Of a stretch of 64,000 nt of DNA, positions 1 to 12,430 are shown one piece after another. The first letter of the stretch is position 1, and each line of letters begins with the position of its first letter. Source of the DNA: Phytophthora colocasiae (Eukaryota > Oomycota > Peronosporomycetes > Peronosporales > Peronosporaceae); NCBI GenBank assembly GCA_018806915.1, contig JAGKQI010000073.1:372001-436000 (forward strand), read 5' to 3'. The notes below the pieces were generated by a model that had not been told where the DNA came from, searched no databases, and saw only the letters and a program-made list of their open reading frames with translations. Made by a program: the position numbers and the translations under genes.

Positions 1-1
1 G

Positions 2-1201
2 TGTGTACTGGAACGACTTTCGCAAGCGGGATTGACATTGAAATTGAAGAAATGCGTGTTCGCTACCGAGTCGATGGAGTACTTGGGACACGAATTGTCG
101 AAGGAAGGCGTTCGGCCGCTAGATCGATTGGTGACTGCTGTACGAGATTTCCCTACACCGAATGATGCTGTGGAAGTGAAACGATTTGTGCATCTCGCTG
201 GGTACTATCGGAAATTTGTGCCTGGATTCGGAACGCTGATGGAACCTCTCACGAAATTATTGAGGAAGAAAGTGAAGTGGAAGTGGGGAGAGTCACAAGA
301 AGAAGCGTTCATGGCAGTGAAGAAAATCTTAACGACGAAGCCGGTGTTACGTTATCCAGATTTCCGCCTACCATTTCGATTGAGTACTGATGCGTCGACG
401 ATTGGACTAGGGGCTAGTTTGATGCAAGATGGAGGTAACGGATGGCAACCTGTTGCGTACGCCAGCAAGGTGAACAATGAAGCGGAAACGAAGTACGGTA
501 TCACCGAGTTGGAATGCTTAGCAGTGGTGTGGGCGATCAAATTATTTAGACCGTACCTGTATGGACGACGATTTGTTGTGGTGACGGATCATGCTGCTCT
601 GAAATGGTTGATGACCAGCTCAAATCTGACGGGAAAACTACATCGCTGGGCTTTGATTCTGCAGGAGTATGATTTTGTTGTGGAGTATCGACCGGGAAGT
701 ACCAACGTGGTAGCAGATGCGTTGTCCCGATCTCCGGTAGTGACTAAGGTGCTGGCTGCTGTCGGACGACGACGACGGAGACGTCGATGGATGGGTGCGA
801 AAGGAGCTACGATTGCTGATGCGGTGGACGAGGGTGACGCTATCGACGATAACGCGATGCCGATGGATGAGCTGGAGAAGCAAGGCCGTGCCGAACAGCG
901 AGACGTGAGGGATGGACGAAATGCAGTTGATGACGGACGTAAACTCGCGGCCATGACGAAATCCACGGGCCGAGACGCTTCGGAACGAACGAGTGCTGAA
1001 GAGCAGGCTCGAAGTGTGAAAACGGGTAAGCGAAACCGAGAAAAGCACAAGAAGTCGTTGCTGAAGGACATGAGTGATAAACGGCCATTATCGAGAAGCG
1101 AAGCCTTACGACGTACACCTGGTGAGACTAAGGAGGTGAGCAAAATGTTCTCGGACGCGGTCGCTGACGGAAGAAACGACGTCAACATCAATGATGAATG
1201 A
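2..1201 (+). pseudogene. Gypsy pol fragment: RT C-terminus, RNase H, basic linker
   Basis: The frame is open from base 2, so the start lies outside the window. The first ~75 codons match the RT thumb/connection region (KKCVFATESMEYLGHELS, then a GYYRKFVPGF motif). RNase H follows, with the FRLSTDAS and VVTDHAAL motifs carrying acidic residues, and ends at the usual VVADALSR. After it comes a low-complexity Arg/Lys/Asp-rich linker of ~130 residues that precedes integrase. The frame closes at 1201; the linker continues in the next frame (1191-1421) and integrase in a third frame, indicating two +1 shifts. Confidence 0.85.
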
Positions 1202-1401
1202 ACCACCAATCGAATCCCAAACGACCAAAACACGAACGGTGTCAACCGACAGAGACACAACACAGAATGAACGACAAAATGCTGTGGACAAGGCGGGTGA
1301 ACGAAGAATCCCTGACGATAACCGAACGCCGACATCACTAATGACGAACGGTAACATGATACGGGGACCCGAGTCAATTCAAACGACAGAACCAGACGAA
1401 T

Positions 1402-3226
1402 TTGCCAAACAAACGGTATGAAGCTGATGAACGAGCACGTACGGAACGACAACGAATTAGATTGCAAGGTGACACATTGCAGTTGACCGACGCCGAGATC
1501 TGTGACGAACAAATGAAGAGCAAACTGGTTCAGAAGCTGATAAAAGAAGGTGAATACCGTAATATGCGAGTGACTACGAGCTATGGCATGGCAGTGATAG
1601 AAACGGCGGACGGTATCCGAGTTATTTTGCCGGCAGTGTTACGACCAATAGCGTTTAAAGAATGTCATGATTCCATTTGGGCTGGACACTTACGGACGAC
1701 GCACACGCAAGCACGAGTATCTCAGGTGTATTGGTGGCCGAATCTAGCCAAGGACGTGAAGTGCTGGGTGCGTGGATGTCAAGAGTGTGGCAGTAGAAAA
1801 GCGAAGCCGAAGGAAATTATCCCACCACTACGAAGTTTGCGGGGAGGAGACGTTGGAGACCGATGGGCGTTGGACGTGGCAGGACCTTTACCTGTTGGAG
1901 AAAATGGACAGCGATATGTCATAGCGGCGCTGGAATATGTAACGAGATACGCTGTTGCTACGACGATGGAGAGTCATCAAGCAGATAAGGTGGCGGCCTT
2001 CTTGATGAAAGAGATCGTGCTGAAGTTTGGACCTTTTCGTGAACTGTTAACGGACGGTGCCCCTGAGTTGACAGGCAAAGTTATTGACGAATTGGTGAGA
2101 CTGCTGCAGGCTCAACAGACGAATCCAGTACCGTATAGACCTCAGATGATTGGACTTGTTGAAAGGTTTCACAGAACGTGGAAGGACTGTGTAGCTACGT
2201 ATATGAGTGACGAACGGCAGTGTGACTGGGATACGTGGGTGGACTTCGCAGTGTACTCTTATAACTCGGGGAAGCACTCAACCGTTGCGTTATCGCCAAA
2301 TGAACTGATGATGGGAAGAAAATTGCGAACGCCGAACGAGTTGTTACAAACGACGCATGTGACCGAAGCTGGTGACTTGACGGAGCATCACCAAAAGCTG
2401 TTGGCAACGTTGAAGAAGAGTCATGAATGTGCTGAAGCGGCTAGGGAACGAGAACAATCTAGACAAGCGAAATACTACGACCGGAAGACACGGACAGAAA
2501 CGAGAATTCAAACCTGGTGATAAGGTGTGGGTGTTTCGACCGCCCAGAGGGCCAAAAGCCTCTAAATTTGTACATTCTTGGGTTGGACCAGCGAGAGTGA
2601 TTGAACCGGCTGGCTACGATAATCTGTTGTTACGACGAGAGGATCAGGACGGAGGCGGAGAGCTGTTAATAGCTCATGTTTCGTTTCTAGTGCGATATCA
2701 CCACCCGGGACAGGTGCTACAGAATGTTGGCAACGATATCATTGACGAATTGACGGATGAAGGAACGCTTGAAGGGGAACCGAGTACAGCGACGACCGGA
2801 ACGACTGATCGAGCAACGACGGCACAAGTTAATGAAGTCACGGCTGGACGATTACCAAAACAAAAAGAACGAACAGCTCCGGGTGCGAACGAACCGGACG
2901 AGCAACGTGGAATGCTGGTGGAACTTCGAAGGCGACGACGAAGGAATGCAGCCGGACAATATGTCCTTGAGGTGGAGTTGCAACCATTGCGAGGGGATGA
3001 CGACCGCCGAAGTCAGCGATCTGGGCGCGATGACGGAACGTTTTGGGTCTCCATGCGGGACTACGAACAGTTCAAGCCGCCAGAGTCGTGGAAGACTCTG
3101 GAGAAGGAGAAGGCGTGTAACAGGATTGAGACGTATCTTGAAAAGACACCAGGAGTTGATGTCGTATGGGTGAATGCAGCTGCTGGACATGATCTGAGAA
3201 CGCCTAAATGTTGCAGTAGGCGCTGA
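1402..3226 (+). pseudogene. Gypsy pol fragment: integrase and C-terminal domain
   Basis: An HHCC zinc-binding domain (His-X-His around HDSIWAGHLRTTH, Cys pair in CQECGSRK) leads into an rve core with WALDVAGPLP, LTDGAPELTG and GLVERFHRTW, which supply D, D and E. The frame runs to 2520 and then shifts into the frame 2423-3226, where the GDKVWVFRPP motif of the integrase C-terminal SH3-like domain is found. No convincing chromodomain is visible, unlike the two complete Gypsy elements further along. The tail is hydrophilic and Arg-rich. Confidence 0.85.
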
Positions 3227-3657
3227 TGGACGAACGCTGGGCTGGAAGGAAACGACTTCAGCTAAAATCGACGACGTTGATTGGCGGATGACACTTAAAA
3301 CGCTGATGAATGCTGGAAGCACCGAAGATCTTGGATACGACGAAGTGGATCGCAGTCACCCTCAGGGAGGAGCGAGCCAATGTATGGACGAGAGCGACGA
3401 CAACGGAGTTCTCACTTCGAAATCTGCAGCGACGGTGGTAGGCACTTCGGAATTTGCGACGACGGTGGCAGGTACTTCGGAATCTGCAGCGACGTTAACA
3501 AGCGACTTCAAAAGTTACAGGTTGGACGGGCGAGTGACTGACGACGGGCTATCAGGAACGGGTCATTAGTCGGTATACTCGACGTTTAATACGGTGACGA
3601 GAGACTTCCTTCATTGAAGAGAGCGACGGCTTAACGGACGGACGAACGGACGAGTAG

Positions 3658-4088
3658 TGTGACATTGGTAGCTTTGGACGAACGAGTGGAGGCTGGGACG
3701 ACTGGGTTTTGGGCGGTGTTGAGCGGACGAGTGACTGGCGACGGGCTATCGGGAACGGGTCATTAGTCAGTATCCTCGACGTTTAGGACGCGATCCAAGG
3801 ACGGTCATTAGTGCCTAGGATACGACGACGTCGGCCAAGGTGAAACGAGTAGATTGACGAACGGACGGACGGACGAAGGAACGAAGTTGAACGTACGAGC
3901 GAGAGCTCTATTGTATTGAATATAAATAGGAACGAAGTTCCGGCGCAGGTGAACTGAGCCCGTACGTTGTTGGAGTGTTTAATTCTAGCGAAGAAGCCTA
4001 AGATAAAGAAGAACCCGGCGAGACAGCGCAGCAAAGCATTGCAGCCATACGATCCGCTAGCGAACAGGCGTATTGTGGGTTCGTCACA
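3658..4088 (+). repeat. Putative 3' LTR of the Gypsy element
   Basis: This 431-bp segment starts TGTGAC and ends GTCACA, a perfect 6-bp terminal inversion of the usual TG...CA type, and lies downstream of the integrase. It contains a TATA-like TATAAATAGG near 3920. A ~60-bp direct repeat starts just upstream (about 3528-3590) and recurs inside it (about 3726-3788). Without the 5' LTR the boundaries remain provisional. Confidence 0.55.
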
Positions 4089-4689
4089 CCTCAGTACCTC
4101 TTGTTGACTGCTACAGCAATGACCGAAGTGGTAACGTTAGTTGATTAATAGTACACGTACCAATCGTTGCTCTAGCAAAGCGACAATGCAATCTCAATAC
4201 TTTGTCGCAATAACGCTAGTGCGATCACCTTGTACACGTCGCCGGAGTTTTTCCGGTACTCTCGCATGAGAGCTCATGGCTAAAACCAGTATAGTCTACC
4301 CCGTTTGGGATCACGCTTTTCTTTCTTCCTGGAGCTTTAACTGGCTTGGAGGAGGAATCCACTGGGATCTTACCGAATAACTCCATCGCATCTTGTAACA
4401 CGCTGCGCTCCGAAGCTCATTAACTATAGTGCATGATATTAGTAGAGCCTGGGTAGCCGCGACATGTTCGTATTGCTCGAGCAAAGGTCACTACGATCCT
4501 GCAAAAACCGCTTCAACTTGTCGTTCAATCAAAAGTTTGATCCATTCAAGGCCAGCGCCTTTCAGACCGTTATACTATTGCTATGGATTCCATTACTACA
4601 CTGGAAGTGAACCGAGGTGCATTTTTTGCAGGGTCGCTTCATGGAGCTCGCGCCAGACCGATTGCCAGTCGCTGTTTGCCTTTCCTCGA
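4089..4689. other. Non-coding stretch, nothing recognised
   Basis: About 600 bp between the Gypsy LTR and the promoter of the mucin-like gene. The reading frames are short and unlike known proteins. I see no RNA gene or repeat. Confidence 0.5.
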
Positions 4690-4703
4690 TCATTCTGTGT
4701 TTC
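4690..4703 (+). promoter_or_regulatory. Candidate oomycete initiator (Inr) of the mucin-like gene
   Basis: TCATTCTGTGTTTC partly matches the oomycete initiator consensus TCATTYYNCAWTT and lies 153 nt upstream of the chosen ATG. This would make a fairly long 5' leader; the match is imperfect in the CA core. Confidence 0.35.
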
Positions 4704-4855
4704 AACTGCCAAAAACGACTGGGCGAACGAAACTCCTTGGTGTGCTATGGAGCTTCTCGCCCTGGGACGAACCGCGTTCTGAACTGCCCATTTCCCCTTT
4801 TGCTACGAAGGACCTACTTGGCTGCACAACCTCCAAGACACGAGTCTCAACAACA

Positions 4856-6642
4856 ATGCTCCCCGTCAAGTACCTGGTTGCGTTCATCGCTATTTGCGCC
4901 TCCCATGCCTGCATGGTGAGTGCTGGGGGTGGCAAACTCCCAGACTACTCAGTAACTCCATGCCCTGAGACGACAGCTCCTGTAAAAGAGGAGTCGCAAG
5001 AGTACGTTCCGATCCAAACGGAGACACCGTGCCCTGAAACCACGGTGCCCCCGACGGAAGCAGTGACGGTACCTCCTACAGACTACCCGACGGAAGCTCC
5101 TACGCCCTACCCGACGCAGCCGGAAGAGACCGAGCAGTACGTCCCCACCGAGACACCGTGCCCTGAAACCACGGTGCCCCCGACGGAAGCAGTGACGGTA
5201 CCTCCTACAGACTACCCGACGGAAGCTCCTACAGACTACCCGACGGAAGCCCCAACAGACTACCCCACGGAAGCTCCTACGCCGTACCCAACGCAACCGG
5301 AAGAGTCCGGACAGTACGTCCCCACCGAGACACCGTGTCCTGTATTGCCGACGCCTGGACCCGAGACAGATTATCCGACTCAAACGGAAGAAGCGGTTGA
5401 ATACACCCCCACGGAAACCCCCTCACCGGCCACCCCAGCACCTTCCACCCCTTGCCCAGAGATCACGCTGGTGCCTGAGACTACACCCCCAGTGGAGACC
5501 CAGACCCAAGAGGAAACCCCGTACGTGGAGACGCCATCTCCGGCTCAAACGACCCCGTGCCCAACGTTCACTCTGGTCCCGGAGACTGAGGCCCCAGTTT
5601 ACACCCCAACACCTGCGCCGACCACCCCGTGCCCGACATTTACGTTGGTGCCGGAGACTGAGGCTCCTCCTCAGCCCGAGGAATCGACGGAGTACAACCC
5701 AACGCCTGCGCCGACGACTCCGTGCCTGGTGTTCACTTTGGTACCCGAGACAGAGGCACCATACGTCCCGACGCCGGCACCGACCACCCCGTGCCCGACG
5801 TTCACGTTGGTCCCCGAGACAGAGGCCCCTTCAGGAAGCGGAAGCGAAGAGTCCACCCCGTACACCCCGGAGGACACGACAGCACCGCCAACTGAAACTC
5901 CGTGCCCGGTGATCACCCTCGTGCCGGAAACGGCTTACCCCACTCCTGTTCCTACTGTGACCGAAACACCCTACCCAACCCCGACGGAGGAGCTTATCAG
6001 GAATGAGGAGTCGACACCGTACGTGCCTGTCACTGATGTCCCGTTGCCGCCGTACACTGGAAGTGCCGACGGAGACGCCGTGTCCCACAGATGAAGCCTC
6101 CTCAAGATGAAGAGTCCACGCCATACGTCCCTACACCGACGCCATGCCCCACGGATGAAGCCTCTCAAGATGAAGAGTCCACGCCATACGTCCCTACACC
6201 GACGCCGTGCCCCACGGATGAAGCCTCTCAAGATGAAGAGTCCACGCCATACGTCCCTACACCGACGCCATGCCCCACGGATGAAGCCTCTCAAGATGAA
6301 GAGTCCACGCCATACGTCCCTACACCGACGCCATGCCCCACGGATGAAGCCTCTCAAGATGAAGAGTCCACGCCATACGTCCCTACACCGACGCCGTGCC
6401 CCACGGATGAAGCCTCTCAAGATGAAGAGTCCACGCCATACGTCCCTACACCGACGCCATGCCCCACGGATGAAGCCTCTCAAGACGAAGAGTCCACGCC
6501 GTACGTCCCGACGGAAACGCCATGCCCCACCACGGCCGCCCCAGAGACGCAGTACCAAACGGAGGCGGCCACCACCGACGACGTGGGTGATACCTTCGCA
6601 GACTCACTGCCCCAGCAGAGCCGCAACCTCCGATCGAACTGA
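4856..6642 (+). CDS. Secreted mucin-like Thr/Pro/Cys-Pro repeat protein, two 1-nt frame breaks
   Basis: The ATG at 4856 is chosen because it begins a clear signal peptide (MLPVKYLVAFIAICASHA, small residues before the likely cleavage). An in-frame upstream extension to 4583 has no such logic. The mature protein is almost wholly low-complexity: TPCPE, PTDYPTEAPT and TLVPETEAP motifs with regularly spaced Cys-Pro, then a 21-residue tandem repeat (DEESTPYVPTPTPCPTDEAS type). Such proteins are surface or extracellular-matrix, mucin-like, in Phytophthora, comparable in style to the cyst-germination acidic repeat proteins. The frame ends at 6094; the repeat continues in another frame from about 6091 to the stop at 6642. 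One extra base near 6060-6065 and one extra C near 6096-6101 would explain this. Pseudogene or sequence error cannot be separated here. Confidence 0.75.
6092..6532 (+). repeat. 63-bp coding tandem repeat (about 7 copies)
   Basis: ATGAAGCC-starting units recur at 6155, 6218, 6281, 6344, 6407 and 6470, exactly 63 bp apart, after a first copy with an extra base. Each encodes 21 residues with one Cys-Pro. Copies differ by only a few third-position changes (for example CCATGC/CCGTGC), indicating recent expansion or homogenisation. Confidence 0.95.
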
Positions 6643-7125
6643 TTCTGGAGCACTTGGATCTCTGTTTCCACCTCTTGCGTATAGGCCCAAGAGAATCAAT
6701 CACTCTGGTGCCGTGTTCGGCTTACATTTCTGGTTTGCATTGTACAGATAAAGTGCCCAATGCAAAGATACACCTACCATTAGACTCTGTCGCTTTACCC
6801 CAACGTCCTAGTACTCAACCCCTTTTCGTTCGTTACATTGGAGTGCTTGTTTACCTGCTCTCCAACCTTTCACCAATACCGTTAGCTGCAGATAGCGCAC
6901 GCCGACTTCTGGCTGCTGGACGCAACTCCACAATGCCGCAACGTCACGCGATCACCAATGCAAATCTCACACCGTCGCCATCGCCACTCATCCGCTGCGT
7001 CGTTTAGACTCGAGTCCTCATCACCAGTACCGATTACCGGGATTAAAAATTAGGCTGTCTTCAACGTCGATCTCGGAAGATACCCGAAAGTCTCTCGTGG
7101 TAGCTTGCATCAATCAAATCCTACC
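6643..7125. other. Intergenic, 3' flank of mucin-like gene and promoter of ABC gene
   Basis: No credible reading frame or RNA gene. It holds the terminator side of the mucin-like gene and the upstream region of the first ABC transporter. Confidence 0.5.
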
Positions 7126-7137
7126 CATTCTCCAATT
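7126..7137 (+). promoter_or_regulatory. Oomycete initiator (Inr) of first ABCC gene
   Basis: CATTCTCCAATT fits the core CATTYYNCAWTT of the oomycete initiator at every position and ends 9 nt before the ATG at 7147. Short leaders of this kind are normal in Phytophthora. Confidence 0.6.
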
Positions 7138-10100
7138 CACTTCGCGATGGACACTGCACACTACGTCGGAGCTCCACCCACGCCCAACTCGGCCCGACCC
7201 AACCGCAGTAAGAAGCTGGGCCTCGCTGAGCGGTACCTGGAACAGGAACCATTCCGATGTCGTCCAAACCCGCTGCAATTTGCGTCCCTACCGTCCGTCA
7301 TCTCGGCCCATTGGTTGCAGCCTCTTGTGTCACTAGGAGCCAAGAAGGTGCTCGAGAAGGAGGACATTTGGGCCGTCGCCCCTCAGGATACATGCGACGC
7401 CCTACAAGAACGTTTCCGCCGTCACTACACAACCGACAACAAGGAACTGTTAAACCTCCCACATGTCGCGGTAGCCTTCCTTAAGACTTTTCGTCGGCAG
7501 ATCATCACGATCATCCTAAACTACTGCGTCTACATGACTGCGATGGTGCTGCAACCTTTCATTGCCAAAGCCATTTTGCAGTTTCTCGACGACGAACCAA
7601 ACGTCTTCCACATTGACAACGGGTATGTACTGGTCGCCCTCATGGTGGTCGTCTCCTTTGTAGGAATCACGTGCTTAAATTACGGCTTCTTCCTCTCGTC
7701 CAGAGTCGGCGCTAACATGCGCGCTATCGCCATGGACATCGTGTATCGCAAGGCGTTGAGACTCTCGTGCATCGCTCGCCAGGCGTACACAACCGGAGAG
7801 ATCACGACTTTAATGAGTGTGGACTCGGAGCGAATTTTCTTCGCCGTTATCAACGGGCCATGGATTCTAATCGCTCCTCTCGCATTCCTTGTGACTGTCG
7901 TGCTGGTTGGAGCGCTGTTCGATGGCGTGTCGGCCGTTTGTGGGGCTGCGCTCTTGGGTATCGTCCTGTACACGTCGATTCAGCTGGCAGACCACATCGG
8001 AGACGTCCAGAAGGAGTTACTGTCCATTGCCGAGGAGAGGGTGAAGGTCACATCGGAAGCTTTGTAGGGGATCCGTGTCATGAAGTTTTACGCGTGGGAG
8101 GAATCACTCGCAAACCGAGTTGAAAGGATCCGAGCAGAAGAGATCAAACATTATCGGAAATTCCACTACTTGCAGATCACCAACACCATCCTACTCTTCC
8201 TCACCCCCGTGTTTCTAGGCGGATTGGTAATGGGCATTTACGTCGGTATGAAGGGGACGATCTCAGTCACAGACGCATATACAATCATCAACGTCGTCAA
8301 CATCACACGGTTGGCTGTCAACATGTTCCCACTCGGAGTTGCGTCGCTCTCGCAGGCTGCGGTGACGTATCGACGTATGGACGAATATCTCGGAAGTGAC
8401 GAAGTGCTAGACCAAGTCACTAGCGATTCTCCAGCGCCAGGGACCATTTCCGTTCGAGACGCACATTTCAGGTGGTCTCCAGAGGTCTCAGACGTCGTCA
8501 TTGTCTCTTCAGAAGCTGTACCGGAAGAGCAAATTCATGTGGCTCAAGTGCACGAGCTTTCTCTTGAAGGTGTAAACCTCGAGGTGGACGCTGGGTCGAT
8601 CGTCATGATCGTTGGAAGTGTCGGAGCTGGCAAGTCGAGCCTACTAAGCGCTCTTTTAGGTGAAATGATGCTGGTCGATGGGTCTGTGAACGTCAGTGGT
8701 GGTTTGTCCTACGTGAGTCAGGAATCGTGGATCCGCAACGCCACTGTGAAGGAAAACATTCTGTTCGAGGAGGAATTCGACGAAGAGAGATACACTCAAG
8801 TGCTGGAGGCGACACAATTGGCGCTGGATCTGCACGCACTTCCGGACGGGGATCAAACCGAGATTGGAGAGCGAGGAATCAACCTCAGTGGCGGTCAAAA
8901 GGCGCGTGTTGCCATCGCTCGCGCTGTTTACCACTCCAACTACGACATTTTGATTCTGGACGACCCACTCAGCGCCGTAGACCCCCACGTTGCCCATGCC
9001 ATCTTCAATCACTGTATCATGGGTTTTGCGAAGGAGAAAACCCGATTGCTAGTGTTAAACAGCCACTACGACCTTCTCAAGCACGCTGACAAGATCCTCG
9101 TGCTCCAAGATGGTCGTATCGCGGGCGATGGCACTTACACGGACATTTTAGCTCAGTTCCCTGAGCTGCGCAGTATTGGTGAAACGCTCGACAAGATTGA
9201 ACAAGACATCATCGATGAACACGAGAATGAAGCCTCTGAACCTCCAGCGACTGCAGTCCGTACACTTGCACCTGAACAGAGCAAGGTGGAAGGGAATGCA
9301 GGCCTGATCAGCAGCGAGGACCGAGTGAAAGGGCGAGTGAGTGGCCAAACGTACATGTCCTACTTCGACGAGACCGGGTTCAACGGAATCCTCGTGGTGT
9401 TTACTATCATCATGGCGTACTTCGCAGGCCAAGGGATGCGCGTTGTGGTGGACTGGTGGCAAGGTCATTGGGCAGACAAGATGGAAGCTGCGGCAAGTGA
9501 TCCCAACTACTCGGAGCTCTTGTACGGCATGTGGTACTTCGGCTTTATCGTCATTTGCTCGGTGGTGACGATCGCGCGCGGCCTGTTGATGATGGAATCA
9601 TGCATTCGCAGCTCCAAAAGCTTACACAACGAGCTGTTCCGACGCGTTCTGCAAGCTCCGATCAATTTGTACTTCGACGTGACGCCGGTCGGACGCATTC
9701 TCAATCGTTTCTCCAACGATCTCGACCAGATGGACTCGGTTCTGCCTCAACACTACCAGTCACTCTTTCAGAGCTTAGGTGTCCTGGTTGGATGCTTGGT
9801 CGTCTGCGCACTGGCCTCGTTCTGGGTGGGCTTGTCCTATCTGCCTATGCTGGCCATCTTCGTCGTCACAGGCGTGTACTTTAAGCAAACGTCGCGCGAA
9901 GTGAAGCGTCTGGAGGGAGTGACCCGTTCACCCGTGTTCAACCTGTTCGGAGAGACTTTGAACGGTTTACACACGATTCGAGCCTTCCGGATGCAGGACA
10001 AGTTCATGCAGCTGAACAAAGCGGCCGTGGACGACAACACGTCCTTCTACTTCACGTACTGGGCGGCCGGACGTTGGCTGGCAATTCGCTTGGACTGGTT

Positions 10101-10149
10101 GTCGGTGGTTGTGATCTTTGTGGTGACTATTTATCTCGTCTCGTCCAAG

Positions 10150-12430
10150 ACAGGAGGCGGGCATTCTCAAACGCCGCTTGTTCTTCCACAGACCAGGTCA
10201 ATGTGCATCCAGCTGCGAGTCGCTTGGTGCGGCCTACTTGCTAAAACTCAGCAGGCGAACGGGCAAACACCAATAGATCATCAATCCAAACCAAAAGTTT
10301 CTTGTACAGCATCTTCTTGAACACCAATTGCATCTGATTCTGAAAATGCAGAGCTGAGTCAGTAAGTCATGTCGAAGTTCGCAAATCCACATACACCACG
10401 TACGTTCCTCGCTGCAGCAGCTAAATCAGGCGCTGTTCCAGCAATCGGTACAGTAACAGCGTTCACAGGTCTGTAGTCGATAGTGAGTCGAAATTCAGAT
10501 GGCCGGCCGGACTTTGGTACTGGTACAGCCGCACGCTTCCAGTGGCTCTGTTGGTTGCGGCGAATGAAACCCATGTCCAATAATTGCGCGTATCGCCGAG
10601 GCCGCGTACGGTATGGCTGGGCTCCATCACGAATCGTGATACGTAACGGTTCCACTAGAGCTGGCGGATCATTTCCCAATTCAATCCTAAACACGTCTTC
10701 GAATTCCAACACTAAGTCCAACATCGACGGCAGATATTCGAGTGGAAATCCATTCTCGCCTGCTGCTGTCACCATGGCCTTGAGGAGGTGGTGGACGTCT
10801 CGAGGGTCAAACTGCGTGAGGTTCGTCATCATCGAAAGGATCGTGATCCTCCATGATGCGTCCGCCTGCCAACTGAGAGAGCTGAGCATTCACATCAATT
10901 CCCAGAGAGACTAGCATGTCGTTTCCCAGGATGAACTCATCCTCTTGTCCTTCAATACAATGCATGTCACTTCCGTCAGATGTACAGGTCCAGCCACCGT
11001 CTGAAGTCTCAAATCTAGCGTAACGTAGTCGTGACACACAATTACAGCGCCTCCAGCAACCGTCACCTCTACCTGCTCCGGTAGCGACTGGATAGCAACT
11101 CCTGCTCCAAGTTCATTCAATTCCTCCACAAAATGACGTGCAATGTATGACGACGTCGCACCAGAATCCGCACAGTATGGTAGCGAAAATTAAACCGTCC
11201 ACAATCACTTCGCCCACCGCTAGGGCCGGAGCAACCTTCTTTGCTTTCTTTGCCTCTCGAACAGACTTCATCCGGTCGACAGCAGCGGCCTTGTCCGCCT
11301 CTGTGGCGGTCGGGCAGTCGCGTAGCCAGTGATCACCTTTGCAGTGCCAACATCCTGTCCGAGGCGGGTTGGTGCTTGGCGGGCCATTCTTGTTGTTGCT
11401 AGAGTAGGTCGCCTTGTCACTGGTCGACTTGTCCCTTTCTCCGCGTTTGACTTACCTTCTTTTGATCTCTTGTCAAAACGTGGTACTTATGTTGATCTCG
11501 AGCTTTAACACGAAATCATTGCGTTTCGCCTCCTGGTCCACAAATTTCGTGTGACGGCGAACTTCGTCTCGAAGGACGGCAGGCTCCAGATTGTCGATCA
11601 GAAAGCTGCAACGTAGTTTCATCCGCTCATTATATCCTGGCTTCGCCGGATCACCCGCATCAATATCATCTTCATGCATATCGACGTTCAAATGCGCGTC
11701 CAAATCCGGGACCTGAGCGTTCTTCACACTCAGTACTCGTTGATTGATCAGAGCCTAACTCATCATCGGTGACGCTATCGACAGGTTTCTGTAACTCGTA
11801 CAGACATAGTGCCTCAAGAAGCTTGGGTTCGAAGGCCAACTTGATCGGCCGCATCGCCACCTCAGGACGCTCGCCACTCTCGACGCAGCGCTGTCGGATG
11901 CATTCTTCATACTGCTCCCGTTGCTTCTTCCAATTGACTAGTGCACCTTGACTCCACCCATCCAATTTTGGGGCGTGGAGGAACTCAAACACAGGTTGGT
12001 GCGCTGTTGTCATGACAACATCTCCGTCACTCTCATACTGGGTCAGAGTTCGACATGCTTCAGCGGTCCACAAGGACTAAAGTTAACTTTGTGCCGTGTC
12101 GCGCTTTGCAGAAGTACTTGTACTGCGTTGCTTGCTTGCAGGTAAATGCAAAAGTGAGTATTGATCAGTTAAGCTCTTCAGAGTCCTTCGCTAGCTGCTC
12201 ATGGAGGGTTTCCTCCATTGACTATCCCAAGATCTAAACTCTACTGCTTGTCCATAGCATAGATGTAGTTTCTACTACACCTAACGTCCTGCCGTTCATG
12301 TTCCAGTAAATGCTGTCCAGTGCTCATGAGTAAGCCTCCTCCAAGCATCGTGCGTCTCCACACCGCGGAAACCAAAGGGGATCTGCTGCCAGAGTTCATC
12401 CATGTAGCCAGAGTCCTGAATATCACCACA
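10150..12430 (-). mobile_element. Truncated Ty3/Gypsy insertion in ABC copy 1, 5-bp TSD
   Basis: The insert is flanked by CCAAG at 10145-10149 and 12431-12435, and removing insert plus one CCAAG restores the transporter frame exactly. Read on the minus strand, it begins TGTGG and carries gag, a CCHC knuckle, an aspartic protease and the start of RT, then internally deleted RT and the beginning of RNase H, ending CTGT. Recognisable paired LTRs are absent. So it is a precise TSD-flanked insertion of an element lacking most of pol and at least one LTR. Confidence 0.85.
10359..12073 (-). pseudogene. Gypsy gag-protease-RT remnant in the ABC copy 1 insert
   Basis: The gag frame (12073 to ~11473) is followed by a CCHC knuckle near 11300-11360 (CWHCKGDHWLRDCP in translation) and a protease with ADSGATSS near 11160 in a shifted frame. 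RT begins with the SGRPSEFRLTIDYRPVN motif and stops at 10359 after NFDMT. A piece with the IDD catalytic motif (KLLVWIDDLLVF) recurs just downstream, around 10230-10340, so the RT palm has an internal deletion. Several frame changes separate the parts. Confidence 0.8.

Larger units (their letters stand above)
1..4088 (+). mobile_element. Ty3/Gypsy LTR retrotransposon, 3' part (5' end outside window)
   Basis: The window opens inside the reverse transcriptase of a Gypsy element. The order is the C-terminal part of RT, RNase H, a basic linker, integrase with HHCC and DDE motifs, and a post-integrase basic domain, followed by a putative 3' LTR ending at 4088. The RT-RNaseH-INT order is diagnostic of Ty3/Gypsy rather than Copia. 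The coding region is shifted at least three times (about 1195, 1410 and 2500), so this copy is not autonomous as read. No 5' LTR or left target-site copy is visible. Confidence 0.9.

Noticed and set aside
6059..6091. A GTAC...CACAG micro-intron to repair the mucin-like frame
   Set aside because: At under 40 bp it is too short for an oomycete intron and lacks a branch site. Two single-base insertions explain the frame change better.
5671..6703. Long minus-strand frames opposite the mucin-like gene
   Set aside because: They are antisense mirrors of low-complexity repeats with no family signal; frame openness follows from the repeat composition.
10359..12430. Gypsy insert as an intron of the ABC gene
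   Set aside because: The ends are not GT-AG and a 5-bp duplication marks an insertion. The gene also has a nonsense codon upstream.
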